Part shown: one piece after another, positions 21,814 through 31,939 of the stretch
Layout of the letters: each line of letters begins with the position of its first letter
How positions within the stretch are numbered: the stretch's first letter is position 1
Origin: Acidobacteriota bacterium
GTDB lineage: Bacteria > Acidobacteriota > Terriglobia > Bryobacterales > Bryobacteraceae
Direction of reading: 5' to 3'
Assembly (NCBI GenBank): GCA_017304135.1
Contig: JAFLBB010000002.1
Location: 1 to 64,000, forward strand
DNA: 64,000 nucleotides
Notes under the pieces: model-generated
The model's input: the letters and a program-made list of their open reading frames with translations, nothing else
Told to the model about the DNA's origin: nothing
Database searches by the model: none
Program-made: the position numbers and the translations under genes

Positions 21814-22989
21814 TTAGTGATGTCCGGCCGAGGCGGCCAGCCGGTCAATTTCGGTCGGTTCGAGCGGACGCGCCTTCAACTGGCGGGCAAAGAAGGCGAG
21901 CCAGAGGCCGATCAAGGCCATGGGCGCGGCGAGGTCGAGCCAGTGCAGTGAGAAGTGGTCCGGGTTGAAGTTCGGCTGGACGATCCAGGTGAGATCGATG
22001 AGCCGGATGACGAGGATGAGGATGGCGATCTTGGACAGCATGCCGGCCTTGCGCTTGTTGAAGCGCATGAGCAGCAGGATGAAGGGCAGGGCCCAGTGGA
22101 AGACGATGAGCATGCCGGCGATGACGCCCCAGCCGCCGTGGAGGCGGTGGATGAACCAGGGGATCTCCTCAGGCAGGTTTCCGGACCAGATGATGAGGAA
22201 CTGGGAGAAGCTCGTGTAGGCCCAGAGCATCGTGAAGGCGAGCATGAGGTTGCCGATGTCGTGGAAGTGGTTGGGCCGGACGAGGCCCTTCATGGGCGCG
22301 TGTTCCATGAGGATGGCCAGGCAGATGACGACGAGGGAAAGGGTGGAGAGGGCCTGGCCGACCATAAAGATGACGCCGAAGATGGTGGAGAACCAGTGCG
22401 GATCGAGCGACATGGCCCAGTCAATGACGGCGAAGGTGACGGTGAGGGCGAAGACGACGATGCCGGGACCGCTGATGTTGTTCAGGCGGCGCTTGGCGTC
22501 GGTGTCGCCGGCGTCCTGTTTCGTGGTGAGGCGGTTGAGGGCGTAGACGAAGAGGCCCCAGACGACGAAGTAAAAGACCGTGCGGCCGATGAAGAAGGGC
22601 ACGTTGAGGTAGAGCGCCTTGGCCTGGAGGATCTTGTCGGTGGCCACCACTTCCGGGCGGGCCCATTTATAGAGCACGGGCAGGGAGAGCAGGACGGGGA
22701 TGAACATGACAGCCACCAGCGGCAGGGTGCGCGTGGAGGCTTCGAGGATGCGGCGCATGACCATGCCCCACTGGCCGCCGACGAGGTGGTGGACCATGAG
22801 CAGGACGAGCGAGCCGAGCGGCAGGCCGACGGTGAGCAGGAAGCCGGTGAGGTAGCTGCGCATGACCTGGTCGGGATTCGACATGAGGCCGAAGAGGCAG
22901 AGGGCGAGGCCGGCGCCGAAAGCGCCGAGACCGACCTGCTGGACGCGGTCGAGGTTGGGTTGCGTGGCGGTTGCTGCGTGGGAGCTCAT
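21814..22989 (-). CDS. actF: Alternative Complex III subunit ActF (NrfD/PsrC-like membrane protein)
   Basis: A 391-residue protein with about ten membrane helices, the second large quinol-interacting-type subunit of ACIII. Landmarks are QVMRSYLTGFLLTVGLPLGS, VLLMVHHLVGGQWGMVMRRI, LNVPFFIGRTVFYFVVWGLF, SLDPHWFSTIFGVIFMVGQA and MLWAYTSFSQFLIIWSGNLP followed by EEIPWF. These blocks are typical of ActF, which is shorter than ActC. The start overlaps the actE stop by 4 bp (22986-22989). Confidence 0.93.
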   Translation of the reverse strand: MSSHAATATQPNLDRVQQVGLGAFGAGLALCLFGLMSNPDQVMRSYLTGFLLTVGLPLGSLVLLMVHHLVGGQWGMVMRRILEASTRTLPLVAVMFIPVLLSLPVLYKWARPEVVATDKILQAKALYLNVPFFIGRTVFYFVVWGLFVYALNRLTTKQDAGDTDAKRRLNNISGPGIVVFALTVTFAVIDWAMSLDPHWFSTIFGVIFMVGQALSTLSLVVICLAILMEHAPMKGLVRPNHFHDIGNLMLAFTMLWAYTSFSQFLIIWSGNLPEEIPWFIHRLHGGWGVIAGMLIVFHWALPFILLLMRFNKRKAGMLSKIAILILVIRLIDLTWIVQPNFNPDHFSLHWLDLAAPMALIGLWLAFFARQLKARPLEPTEIDRLAASAGHH

Positions 22990-23573
22990 TGTCCGGAGGC
23001 CTCCAGGCGCGCCCGTTCGGCGGGCGGCACGTCATCGAGGGTGGCGGTGCGGCTCAACTGCAGGGCACGCACGTAGGCGATGATGGCCCAGCGGTCGTTC
23101 ACGGGGATGCGTGAGGCGTAACTGGGCATGACGCCGAAGCCGTTCGTAATGACGTCGAAATAGTAGCCGACGGGTTGCTTGTGCATTTTGTCGGAGTGAT
23201 AGGTGGGCGGGTGTTTCAGGCCGCGCTGGACGACCATGCCTTCGCCGTCGCCGGAGGCGCCGTGGCAGGGAGAGCAGTAGATGTTGTAGCGGTCCTGGCC
23301 GCGGGTGAGCAGGGCTTTGTCGACCTTCACGGGGATGTCGGTGACAAATTCCTTGCTCTCGCGGGCGACCTTGCCGTAGTAAAGCGGGATGTCGTTTTTG
23401 AGATAGCCGCGGGCGACGGCGCCTTCGACGGCGGGGCGGGCCGAGCGGCCGTCAGGGAAGAATGTGCTGGCGGCCAGCGGGCGGTAGCGCGGCTGGTCGT
23501 GCATGTCCTGGCGGCAGCCGGTGGCGAGCGCGGCGACGGTAACGATGACCGCGAGGGTGATACGTTTAGGCAT
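22986..23573 (-). CDS. actE: Alternative Complex III subunit ActE, monohaem cytochrome c lipoprotein
   Basis: A 195-residue cytochrome. The signal sequence ends in a lipobox (VAALATGC), so it is probably a lipoprotein. One haem motif is present (YCSPCHGASGDGEGM), with a likely axial Met in GVMPSYASRIP. The segment MHDQPRYRPLAASTFFPDGR just after the lipobox is typical of ActE. It would pass electrons from the pentahaem subunit to the cytochrome c domain of coxB. It overlaps actF by 4 bp and actD by 8 bp. Confidence 0.93.
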   Translation of the reverse strand: MPKRITLAVIVTVAALATGCRQDMHDQPRYRPLAASTFFPDGRSARPAVEGAVARGYLKNDIPLYYGKVARESKEFVTDIPVKVDKALLTRGQDRYNIYCSPCHGASGDGEGMVVQRGLKHPPTYHSDKMHKQPVGYYFDVITNGFGVMPSYASRIPVNDRWAIIAYVRALQLSRTATLDDVPPAERARLEASGQ

Positions 23574-24114
23574 CGACTTCCATCACCTCCGCGGAGTGTT
23601 GCGCGAGGAAGGCGCGCGTGGAACCGGGGTCGAACTTGGGGTCAACGGCTTCGATGCAGAGGAAAAAGCGGTCCTGCGAGGCTCGTTTGAATCGGTCGAC
23701 GTTGAAGACGGGGTGGTAAGGCTGCGGCAGGCCGTTGAGAGCGAGCATGCCGAAGACGGCGGTGAGGGCGGCGACCAGGACGGTGGTTTCGAAGGTGATG
23801 GGGATGAAGGCGGGCCAGGAGTAGTTGGGCTTGCCAGCAACGTTCATCGGGTAGGCCACCATCGTGATCCAGCACATCAGCCCGAAGCCGCCGATGCAGC
23901 CGATGAAGCCGCCGAGCAGGACGAGCGAGGAGATTTTGGTCGGCTTCTGGCCGAGGGCTTCGCTCAACCCGTGGACGGGGTAGGGCGTGTAGGCGTCCAT
24001 CTTGCGGTAACCGGCGGCGTGGGCGGCGGCGGCGGCTTTGATGAGTTGCTGATGGTCGTCGAATTCGGCCATCATGCCGAAGGTTTTGGGGGCTTCCACG
24101 GCGGCGTGCGACAT
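23566..24114 (-). CDS. actD: Alternative Complex III subunit ActD (DUF3341)
   Basis: A 182-residue membrane protein with two helices (LVLLGGFIGCIGGFGLMCWI and PITFETTVLVAALTAVFGML). The N-terminal block MMAEFDDHQQLIKAAAAAHA, then MDAYTPYPVHGLSEALG, and the central KPNYSWPAFIPITFETTVL are diagnostic of DUF3341. In the solved ACIII structures this subunit flanks the membrane core. Three bases separate it from the actC stop. Confidence 0.94.
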   Translation of the reverse strand: MSHAAVEAPKTFGMMAEFDDHQQLIKAAAAAHAAGYRKMDAYTPYPVHGLSEALGQKPTKISSLVLLGGFIGCIGGFGLMCWITMVAYPMNVAGKPNYSWPAFIPITFETTVLVAALTAVFGMLALNGLPQPYHPVFNVDRFKRASQDRFFLCIEAVDPKFDPGSTRAFLAQHSAEVMEVDA

Positions 24115-24117
24115 GGG

Positions 24118-25518
<1,401 letters not shown>

Positions 25519-25537
25519 GTGGTGATCCGTAGCTGGT

Positions 25538-28500
25538 TTATCCGTGCGAAGGAGCGGGCGCCTTGGGCGCGGCAAGCTCCGGATTCGGGTTGCGCACCCG
25601 CGCCAGGAATTCCGTGCGCGGACGCGTATTCAGGTCGCCCAGCAGCTTGTAGTTGCGGGCATTGCGGCGCGACCTGGTGATTTTTGAATTGGGGTCGTTG
25701 AGGTCGCCGAAAGTGATGGCCTCGGTGGGGCAGACCGACTGGCAGGCGGTGATCACTTCGCCGTCCCTGATCTTGCGGCCTTCTTTTTCAGCCTCGATGC
25801 GGGCGGAGTTGATGCGCTGCACGCAGTAGGTGCACTTCTCCATCACGCCGCGGCTGCGGACGGTGACGTTGGGGTTGCGCAGGGCTTCGAGCGACTGCGT
25901 GTCCCAATCGCTATAAAGGAAGAAGTTGAAGCGGCGGACCTTGTAGGGGCAGTTATTGGAGCAGTACCGCGTGCCGATGCAGCGGTTGTAGACCATCTGG
26001 TTGAGGCCTTCTTCGGAGTGGGTGGTGGCGGCCACCGGGCAGACGCCTTCGCAGGGGGCGTTTTCGCAGTGCTGGCAGGCGAGCGGCTGGTGGTAGATGC
26101 CGGGGTCGTCGGGGTCGCCCTCGTAGTAGCGGTCGATGCGGATCCAGTGCATTTCGCGGCCGCGGAGGATTTCGCTCTTGCCGACGACTGCGATGTTGTT
26201 TTCCGCGTGGCAGGCGATGGTGCAGGCGTTGCAGCCGGTGCAGGCGCTCAGGTCGATGGCCATGCCCCACTTGTAGCCCTTGTACTCGAAATCCTCGTAG
26301 AGCGACATGGGAGGATGTTCGTGGCCCCAGAGCTGGGGGTCCTTTTCAAAGTCGGCCACGTTGGCGACGCGGATGATATCGCGGCCTTCCATGGAGTGGT
26401 GCTCCTGGGTGGTGGCGAGGCGGAAGGTGTCGCCGGTCTTGGCGATTTCCAGGCCGGAGCTGATGTAGGGCGCGGCCGAGGTGCGGATGGCGCCGGCGTT
26501 GTAGCCGATGCGGTTGCCGATGCGGCCGACGCGGGTGCGGCCGTAGCCGAGGGTGACGGTGACGCTGTCGGCGGCGTGGCCGGGCATGATCCAGATGGGG
26601 GCCTGGACGCGGCGGCCGGCATGCTTCAGCTCGACGAGGTCGCCGTTGCCGAGGCCGAGTTTGGCGGCGGTGGAGGAACCGATGTAGGCGGCGTTGTCCC
26701 AGGTGATGCGGGAAATGGGCTTAGGGAGTTCCTGGAGCCAGCCGTTGTTGGCGAAACGGCCGTCGTAGACCGAGCCATCAGGGCGGAAGTTAATTTCGAG
26801 TCCACTGCCGGCCTTGGGGGCGGGCAGGGCGGCGGCGAGGTCGGCGCGGACGGCAACGGTCTTGGCCGGGAGGGCCGAACCGGCGAGGATGCCATCGTGG
26901 AGAGCCTTGCGCCAGTTGTCTTCAAAGGGCGCGGCGATGAGCGCGTTGGACTGGTAGTGCTCGCGGATGGCCTGGTAAGAGGTGACCTCGGGGCGGCCGA
27001 GGAGCACGGACATGATTTCGATAGCCGAGTGGCTGCCGTAGATGGGCGCGATGAGGGGCTGGGCGATGGTGATGGTGCCATCGAAGGCGCGCAGGTCGGT
27101 CCAGGTTTCGAGCGAATGCGTATCGGGGACGTGCCACTGGCAGAGGGCCGAGGTTTCGTCGTCGTAGAGGCCGAGGCGGACACGCGTGCCCACCTTCTTC
27201 ATGGCGGTGGCGAAGTCGAGATCGGCCGGGGCGGTGTAAACCGGGTTGCCGCCGAGGATGATGAGCGTCTTCACCTTGCCCGCGTTCATGTCGGCGACGA
27301 GTTGTTGCAGGCTCTCAAAGCCGGGGGCGGTGTTGATTTCGACCGGATCGGTGAAGCTGACCGTCTTGCCGATGTTACCGAGGGCGGCATTGATGGCGTG
27401 GGCCAGGGCGTGGACGGCGGGCGGCTGGCAGTCACCGGCGATGACGGCCGAAGCGCCGGAGTGGGCCTTGAGGTCGGCGGCGACCTTCTTTACCCAGTCG
27501 GCGGAGACTTTGGTGGTGGCCGCGCCGGCGTTGACGCCGAGTTCGGCGGCCAGGGCGCGGGCGTAGCTTTCCACTTCCGCCGAAGCGAGCGGCAGGCGGT
27601 GGTCGGCGATGGAGCCGGTGGAGGTGGGACAGGACTCGACGACGTAGAGGCGGTTTAGCTTGGGGGCCTCGGCATGGGCCGGAGCGGCGGCGTGAGTGTC
27701 GGCGGCCGGAGCAGTGTGCGCGGCAGCGGCCGGAGCAGCATGCGAAGCAGCGGCGGGGGCGTGCGAAGAGCCGTGGGCCGATTCCTTCCATAGCTTGCGG
27801 CGGCGGCCAAAGTCCTTGGCATAGCGGACCGCGCCGGGACCGTGGGTAAGGAAGTCGGCGTCGAGGGAGAGGATGACGTCGGCGGCGGCGAGGTTGTATT
27901 GCACGCTGGCGGGCTGGCCGAAGGCAAGCTGGGCGCCGGCGCGGGCGTTGTCGGTGCCGACCGAATCAAACTGGTGCCATTTGGCCTGGGGCAATTCGGC
28001 GAGCAGCTTCTTCATCTGCGCGGCGAGTGTGGGCGAGGTGGTGTTCTCGGTGAGAATGCTCAGGCCGGCGCCCTTGTTGGCGAGCGCTTCTTCCCGGATG
28101 AGCCCCATGGCCGTCACGAAAGCGGGCCAGGTGGAGATGCGTCCGTTGCGGAGCAGGGTCTGCGAGCGGTCCGGATCGTAGAGGACAAGGGGGGCGGCCT
28201 GGGCGTAGATGTCGGTGCCGCCGAGGCTGGCCGGATGGAGGTCATTACCTTCCACCTTGGTGGGGCGGCCGAGGTGGCTTTCGACGAGCACGCCCTGGGC
28301 GTAGCCGTTCAGCGTGACCGCGGAGGCATATTTGAGCGACTTGCCGGCGACGAAATCCTCGGGGGCCTGGACGTAGGGGACGATCTTTTCTTCTGGCTGT
28401 TTGGTGCAGGCGGTGAGGCCGGCCAGGCCGAGCGAAGCGCCGAGGAGCTGGAGCATGCGGCGGCGGCCGACAGAGTCGGACCAGGTGGAGGCCCCGTCGG

Positions 28501-28702
28501 GGAATTCGTTGGAGGCCCAGCGCTGGAACTCAGAGGTGCCGGAGAGCTCTTCGAGGCTGCGCCAGAAGCGCTGGCCGGTTTGTCCGGCGACGCGATTGCG
28601 CATCGCCTCGAGGGCAGCCTGCGAGTCTGCCGCGGCGGCGGCCTGGGCGGCAGCCGGGCTCAGGGCGATCTGAACAAGAGGGGTGTGCTGTGATGTCGAC
28701 AT
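25538..28702 (-). CDS. actB: Alternative Complex III subunit ActB (molybdopterin-enzyme-like plus Fe-S protein)
   Basis: A 1054-residue fusion. The N-terminus carries the short Tat-variant segment of ActB ([20 protein letters not shown], about residues 80-99). A large domain like molybdopterin oxidoreductases but without cofactor follows to about 750. The C-terminal ferredoxin-like domain has four cysteine groups: [31 protein letters not shown] with CSNNC, CTYC, and [10 protein letters not shown]. It relays electrons from quinol to the haems of ActA. At about residues 309-347 there is an Ala/His/Pro-rich insertion ([20 protein letters not shown] and on) inside the first domain that is not part of the usual core. 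Gaps to actA and actC are 5 and 19 bp. Confidence 0.95.
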   Translation of the reverse strand: MSTSQHTPLVQIALSPAAAQAAAAADSQAALEAMRNRVAGQTGQRFWRSLEELSGTSEFQRWASNEFPDGASTWSDSVGRRRMLQLLGASLGLAGLTACTKQPEEKIVPYVQAPEDFVAGKSLKYASAVTLNGYAQGVLVESHLGRPTKVEGNDLHPASLGGTDIYAQAAPLVLYDPDRSQTLLRNGRISTWPAFVTAMGLIREEALANKGAGLSILTENTTSPTLAAQMKKLLAELPQAKWHQFDSVGTDNARAGAQLAFGQPASVQYNLAAADVILSLDADFLTHGPGAVRYAKDFGRRRKLWKESAHGSSHAPAAASHAAPAAAAHTAPAADTHAAAPAHAEAPKLNRLYVVESCPTSTGSIADHRLPLASAEVESYARALAAELGVNAGAATTKVSADWVKKVAADLKAHSGASAVIAGDCQPPAVHALAHAINAALGNIGKTVSFTDPVEINTAPGFESLQQLVADMNAGKVKTLIILGGNPVYTAPADLDFATAMKKVGTRVRLGLYDDETSALCQWHVPDTHSLETWTDLRAFDGTITIAQPLIAPIYGSHSAIEIMSVLLGRPEVTSYQAIREHYQSNALIAAPFEDNWRKALHDGILAGSALPAKTVAVRADLAAALPAPKAGSGLEINFRPDGSVYDGRFANNGWLQELPKPISRITWDNAAYIGSSTAAKLGLGNGDLVELKHAGRRVQAPIWIMPGHAADSVTVTLGYGRTRVGRIGNRIGYNAGAIRTSAAPYISSGLEIAKTGDTFRLATTQEHHSMEGRDIIRVANVADFEKDPQLWGHEHPPMSLYEDFEYKGYKWGMAIDLSACTGCNACTIACHAENNIAVVGKSEILRGREMHWIRIDRYYEGDPDDPGIYHQPLACQHCENAPCEGVCPVAATTHSEEGLNQMVYNRCIGTRYCSNNCPYKVRRFNFFLYSDWDTQSLEALRNPNVTVRSRGVMEKCTYCVQRINSARIEAEKEGRKIRDGEVITACQSVCPTEAITFGDLNDPNSKITRSRRNARNYKLLGDLNTRPRTEFLARVRNPNPELAAPKAPAPSHG

Positions 28703-28707
28703 CGCGG

Positions 28708-29358
28708 TTACCGGTGGCAGATCGAACAGTCGGTGAGTTTGCGGACCTTATATTCGGCCACAAGCTTGGCGCCCAGCTCGGCCTGATTGCCGGCGGGCTT
28801 GTACTCCATGTTGAAAACCTGGTCTTTGGGCCGGATGTATTTTTCCGGGGCGCGGTGGCAATCGAGACACCACTCCATGAGGAGGGTGTTTTCCTTCCAC
28901 ACCATAGGCATTTTGTCGACCTGGCCGTGGCAGGTCTGGCAGCCCATGCCCTTGGTGACGTGGATGCTGTGGTTGAAGTAGACGTAGCCGGGCAGGTCGT
29001 GGACGCGGTTCCATTGGATGGACCGGCCCGAGCGCCAGCTTTCGCGGACGGGTTCGAGAATGGGAGCTTCGCTCCAGATTTGCGAGTGGCAGCCCATACA
29101 CACTTCCGTGGATGGGATCCCGGCCGAGGAGGAAACCTCAACAGAACTATGGCAGTAACGGCAGTCCATGCCCACGCCGCTGACGTGGTGTTTGTGCGTG
29201 AACATAACGGGCTGATCCCGAGGCACATTCACGTCGGTGACGTACGACGTCCGTTCAATGTTGTTGAGGATACCGCCCAGACCGAGAGCGACACCGAGGC
29301 CGGCAATCACGCTGGCCTTCGCGAATGTATTGGCTCCCGGGCGGAATAACTGGGACAC
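28708..29358 (-). CDS. actA: Alternative Complex III subunit ActA, membrane-anchored pentahaem cytochrome c
   Basis: A 216-residue protein, first gene of the ACIII-caa3 operon. It has an N-terminal anchor (FAKASVIAGLGVALGLGGIL) and five CxxCH motifs: CRYCH, CMGCH, CQTCH, CLDCH and CSICH. The start is a GTG at 29358, supported by GGTAGGGGGTGAGG just upstream. The typical ActA block INNIERTSYVTDVNVPRDQP and PVMFTHKHHVSGVGMDCRYC are present. It passes electrons from ActB to ActE. Confidence 0.95.
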   Translation of the reverse strand: MSQLFRPGANTFAKASVIAGLGVALGLGGILNNIERTSYVTDVNVPRDQPVMFTHKHHVSGVGMDCRYCHSSVEVSSSAGIPSTEVCMGCHSQIWSEAPILEPVRESWRSGRSIQWNRVHDLPGYVYFNHSIHVTKGMGCQTCHGQVDKMPMVWKENTLLMEWCLDCHRAPEKYIRPKDQVFNMEYKPAGNQAELGAKLVAEYKVRKLTDCSICHR

Positions 29359-29655
29359 GCCTCACCCCCTACCGATAGTCCTGGGACACCTTCGATGTGG
29401 GGCTTGACGAGACGCCAAGCCGAGACAGTTGGATTCACATCGCCCGCTTGTGGAGCCAGCACAAAACAACAGAGCGCACGCTGCCCACAAGGGTTGCCCA
29501 GGCAAGTTGCTAGTATTACACAGCCTCGAAAATCAGTCTAGTTGAACAGGAAATATTCTCGTCCCCGTTGCAAGTAAGTCGTTGTATTCTTTGACGATAA
29601 AATTTCTTGTGTGACAGCAATCGACGCACCTGGAGGAGGCGGGACGGCCGCACAT
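29359..29655. other. Leader region upstream of the ACIII-caa3 operon
   Basis: About 300 bp without a gene between the actA start and the stop of the gene at 29656. It must carry the promoter of the twelve-gene operon (minus strand). The part at 29500-29600 is noticeably richer in A and T than its surroundings. A 7-bp inverted repeat, CTTGTGG (29447-29453) and CCACAAG (29485-29491), and a small palindrome TTGCCCAGGCAA (29494-29505) are visible and could be operator sites, but both are short enough to arise by chance. No convincing -35/-10 pair was found. Confidence 0.4.
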
Positions 29656-30168
29656 TTAATAGACCCTGTAGTAGTGGCGGACATCGGGCAGCTTGTTGCG
29701 CAGGTTGTAGCCGTAGCGCAGGAGCGGGTAGGAGGTGCCGCCGGCGTTGCCTTCGACGCAGTGGAAGCCGAGGGCGGGATCGTAGTTCGGGTCGAGGACG
29801 ATGAAGTGGTGGCTGGAGTCGCCACGGACGGCGATGTCGCCGCGGGTGAGGCCGTAGTTGCCTTCGACGCGGACGATGTCGCCGCTGCCGAGGTCCTGAA
29901 TGCCGCGGGAGATGATCCAACGGACTTTGGCGCCGGCGTGGATGAGGCAGTAGGTGGCGAAGATGCCGCACCAGGAGACGGTAGGGTCGTAGGCTTGGAA
30001 GCCCTGGTGTTTTTCGTCGAGGGGTGGCGGCCAGGCGCTGTTGCAGCCGCGGAAGAAGGTGTTGAGTTCGTCGTTGGACGGGGTGCGCTCACACATCGAG
30101 CCGTCCTCGGTGATGCTGTGCTTGACGAGGGTGAGTGCGAATTCGATGAGGTCGTTGGCCAGGTACAT
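29656..30168 (-). CDS. CHAP/NlpC-P60-like cysteine hydrolase without signal peptide
   Basis: A 170-residue protein read from the ATG at 30168 (GGGAG about 9 bp upstream). A probable catalytic Cys is in DPTVSWCGIFATYCLIHAG, a probable His in RGDIAVRGDSSHHFIVLD, and a polar third residue may be the Asn in VEGNAGGTSYPLL. The spacing and the WCG.F....L...G / GD......H..IV pattern match papain-like CHAP or NlpC/P60 amidases that cut peptide bonds in peptidoglycan. There is no signal peptide or membrane helix, which is odd for a wall hydrolase. It stands alone between the operon leader and the enolase gene. The fold assignment is an inference. Confidence 0.6.
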   Translation of the reverse strand: MYLANDLIEFALTLVKHSITEDGSMCERTPSNDELNTFFRGCNSAWPPPLDEKHQGFQAYDPTVSWCGIFATYCLIHAGAKVRWIISRGIQDLGSGDIVRVEGNYGLTRGDIAVRGDSSHHFIVLDPNYDPALGFHCVEGNAGGTSYPLLRYGYNLRNKLPDVRHYYRVY

Positions 30169-30230
30169 GGGTCGTGCTCCCACTTCTGGCTGGAAGTCTG
30201 CTGGCTGGCGGAGGTGGGCGGCTCGGGAGG

Positions 30231-31409
30231 TTAGAGCGCGTGTTCGGCCGCTACCTTTTCGTTTAATTCTATGCCCAGGCCGGGGCGGTCGGGGACGCGG
30301 AGGAGGCCTCCTTTTTCGAAAACCTCGGGGGGATGGATGAGGTCGCCGCGCCATGGGACTTCGCCGTAGCCGAGTTCAAGGATGAGGAAGTTGGGCATGG
30401 CGGCGCAGACCTGGGCTTGTGCCATGTTGCAGACAGGGCTTGCGGGGCCGTGGGGGGCGACGGGGAGCCCGGCGGCTTCGCTCATGGCGCCGATTTTGCG
30501 CAGTTCGAGCATGCCGCCGCAATACTTCACATCGGGCATGGTGATGTCGACGGCGTTGCCCTTTATATAGGGATAGAAGTTCTTCGTGCCGAAGATGGAT
30601 TCGCCGCCGGCGGTGGGCATGGCGATCTTCTCGTTGAGTTCGGCGAGGCCGGGGATGCCGCGGCAAATTTCTTCGAACCAGAAGAGCTTGGAGGGTTCGA
30701 GGCGTTTGGCGACTTCGAGGCCTTCGGCGACGTTGAAGTTGGAGTGGCCGTCGACGAGGAGGTCGCCCGAGGGACCGAGGACTTTGCGCACCGCTTCGAC
30801 GCAGGCGATGCCGCGGTCGGTGCCTTCCTTGCGGGCGGGTTCGGTTTTGGGGAGGCCGTCGAAGCTGGCCATTTTGATGGCGGTGAAGCCGTCGCGGACG
30901 GCGGGTTCGGCGAGCTTGGCGAAGCCTTCAGGGTTGCGGTCAAAGGTGGCGCGGTTGATGTTGGCGTAGTTGCGGATGGTGGGGTGGAGCTTGCCGCCGA
31001 ACAGCGCCCAGCAGGGGAGGCCGACGGCTTTGCCCTGGAGGTCCCACATCGCCTGCTCGATGGCGCTGAAGGCGACCGAGCCGTTGCGGCCCTTGGCTTC
31101 GGCGGTGGCGATGAGGTCGCGGCGGTAGAGCTCGACGTCGAAGGGGGAGCGGCCTTTGGCTTTGGAGAAGAACTCGGCGATGAGGTTGATGACGTTCTGG
31201 TCGCCGCCGCCGTGGGAGGCGTCGCCGAGGCCGGTGAGCCCGTTGGAGGCCTTGACGCGGAGCAGGACCCAACCGCCGCGCTGGTTCACTTTGACGCGGA
31301 AGATTTCGTAGGACTCGATGGTGAGTTGGGGCGCGGCTTTGAGGAAGGGGACGGCGAAAGGCGCGGCAAAGGGCGCGGCGAGGGAGGTGAGAAGCTGGCG
31401 TCGATTCAT
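30231..31409 (-). CDS. Enolase-superfamily (mandelate racemase/muconate lactonizing) enzyme, Tat-like signal
   Basis: A 392-residue enzyme. The ATG at 31409 gives a twin-arginine-like signal (MNRRQLLTSLAAPFAAPF). Active-site residues of the superfamily are visible: Lys in FTAIKMASFDG, the metal ligands Asp in LLVDGHSNFNVAEG, Glu in FWFEEICRGIPG and Glu in AGGESIFG, Asp in VDITMPDVKYCGG, and the general base His in VAPHGPASPV. It would abstract the alpha-proton of a carboxylate, most likely a sugar acid (dehydratase or epimerase); the substrate cannot be named. A second, distant family member is at 31926-33143. Confidence 0.88.
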   Translation of the reverse strand: MNRRQLLTSLAAPFAAPFAVPFLKAAPQLTIESYEIFRVKVNQRGGWVLLRVKASNGLTGLGDASHGGGDQNVINLIAEFFSKAKGRSPFDVELYRRDLIATAEAKGRNGSVAFSAIEQAMWDLQGKAVGLPCWALFGGKLHPTIRNYANINRATFDRNPEGFAKLAEPAVRDGFTAIKMASFDGLPKTEPARKEGTDRGIACVEAVRKVLGPSGDLLVDGHSNFNVAEGLEVAKRLEPSKLFWFEEICRGIPGLAELNEKIAMPTAGGESIFGTKNFYPYIKGNAVDITMPDVKYCGGMLELRKIGAMSEAAGLPVAPHGPASPVCNMAQAQVCAAMPNFLILELGYGEVPWRGDLIHPPEVFEKGGLLRVPDRPGLGIELNEKVAAEHAL

Positions 31410-31425
31410 GGGGGAGTTCCGTTTC

Positions 31426-31441
31426 GTGATGCTATCATCAC
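31426..31441. promoter_or_regulatory. Perfect palindrome between divergent starts (candidate operator)
   Basis: GTGATG-CTAT-CATCAC, two 6-bp arms around 4 bp, lies in the 37-bp gap between the enolase start (31409, minus) and a plus-strand start (31447). Its centre resembles a -10 hexamer on both strands (TATCAT on plus). It could be a regulator site controlling both directions. Confidence 0.4.
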
Positions 31442-31446
31442 GGCGC

Positions 31447-31939
31447 ATGGACGTGTCGGAGATTTGGCCGTTTGTGAAGATGGCGGCGGTGGTGGTGGGG
31501 AGTGCGCTCGCGTTTTGGCTGGCGCGGCGGTTGCGGAGCGGGTGGGTTCGGATTCCGGCGCGGGTACTGGCTGCGGGTACGACCACGATCAGCCTGATTT
31601 TGGTGGTGCTGCTCGCGGCGCTCGAACAGGACTGCTCGGGTGCGAGCTCCGGCACTATGGTCACCGGATGCTGAGCACGTGGCACTGCTCAGGTGGGGTG
31701 TCCAGGGAGCGGTGGGGCCAGACGTAGGGCATGTGGGTGTTCGCTCGCGTGGCCGATTTACGGCGGAGTGGGTATTCGCCGGCGAGGGCGTTTCGGAGAA
31801 AGCGCCCGAGGTGCGCTGGCTAGGGAACTCACGATTGGAGATCCGCTACTGGCATGCGCGGGTATACCGGCATCGCTGCGGCCAGCGCATCGAGGGCGTC
31901 GAGATTGTCTGCGTGAAGGTTACCCCTACCAGTTCGTGA
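31447..31939 (+). pseudogene. Small membrane-anchored protein, apparently frameshifted
   Basis: Two frames make one plausible protein. The first (31447-31674) starts MDVSEIWPFVKMAAVVVGSA and has two hydrophobic segments. It runs to LLAALEQDCSGASSGTMVTG and stops just after. From about 31640 another frame carries on with SPDAEHVALLRWGVQGAVG, then FTAEWVFAGEGVSEKAPEVR and LEIRYWHARVYRHR, to a stop at 31937-31939. The SPD...VA block after a membrane segment and a Cys recalls small lipoprotein-like families with an SPDGK motif (for example DUF5412-like). A shift between 31640 and 31672 would restore it. Alternatives are two overlapping genes or programmed frameshifting. It overlaps the end of the minus-strand gene at 31926 by 14 bp. 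Confidence 0.42.

Noticed and set aside
29359..29655. RNA gene or riboswitch in the leader of the respiratory operon
   Set aside because: Only short inverted repeats are present; no tRNA-like or known aptamer pattern was recognised.
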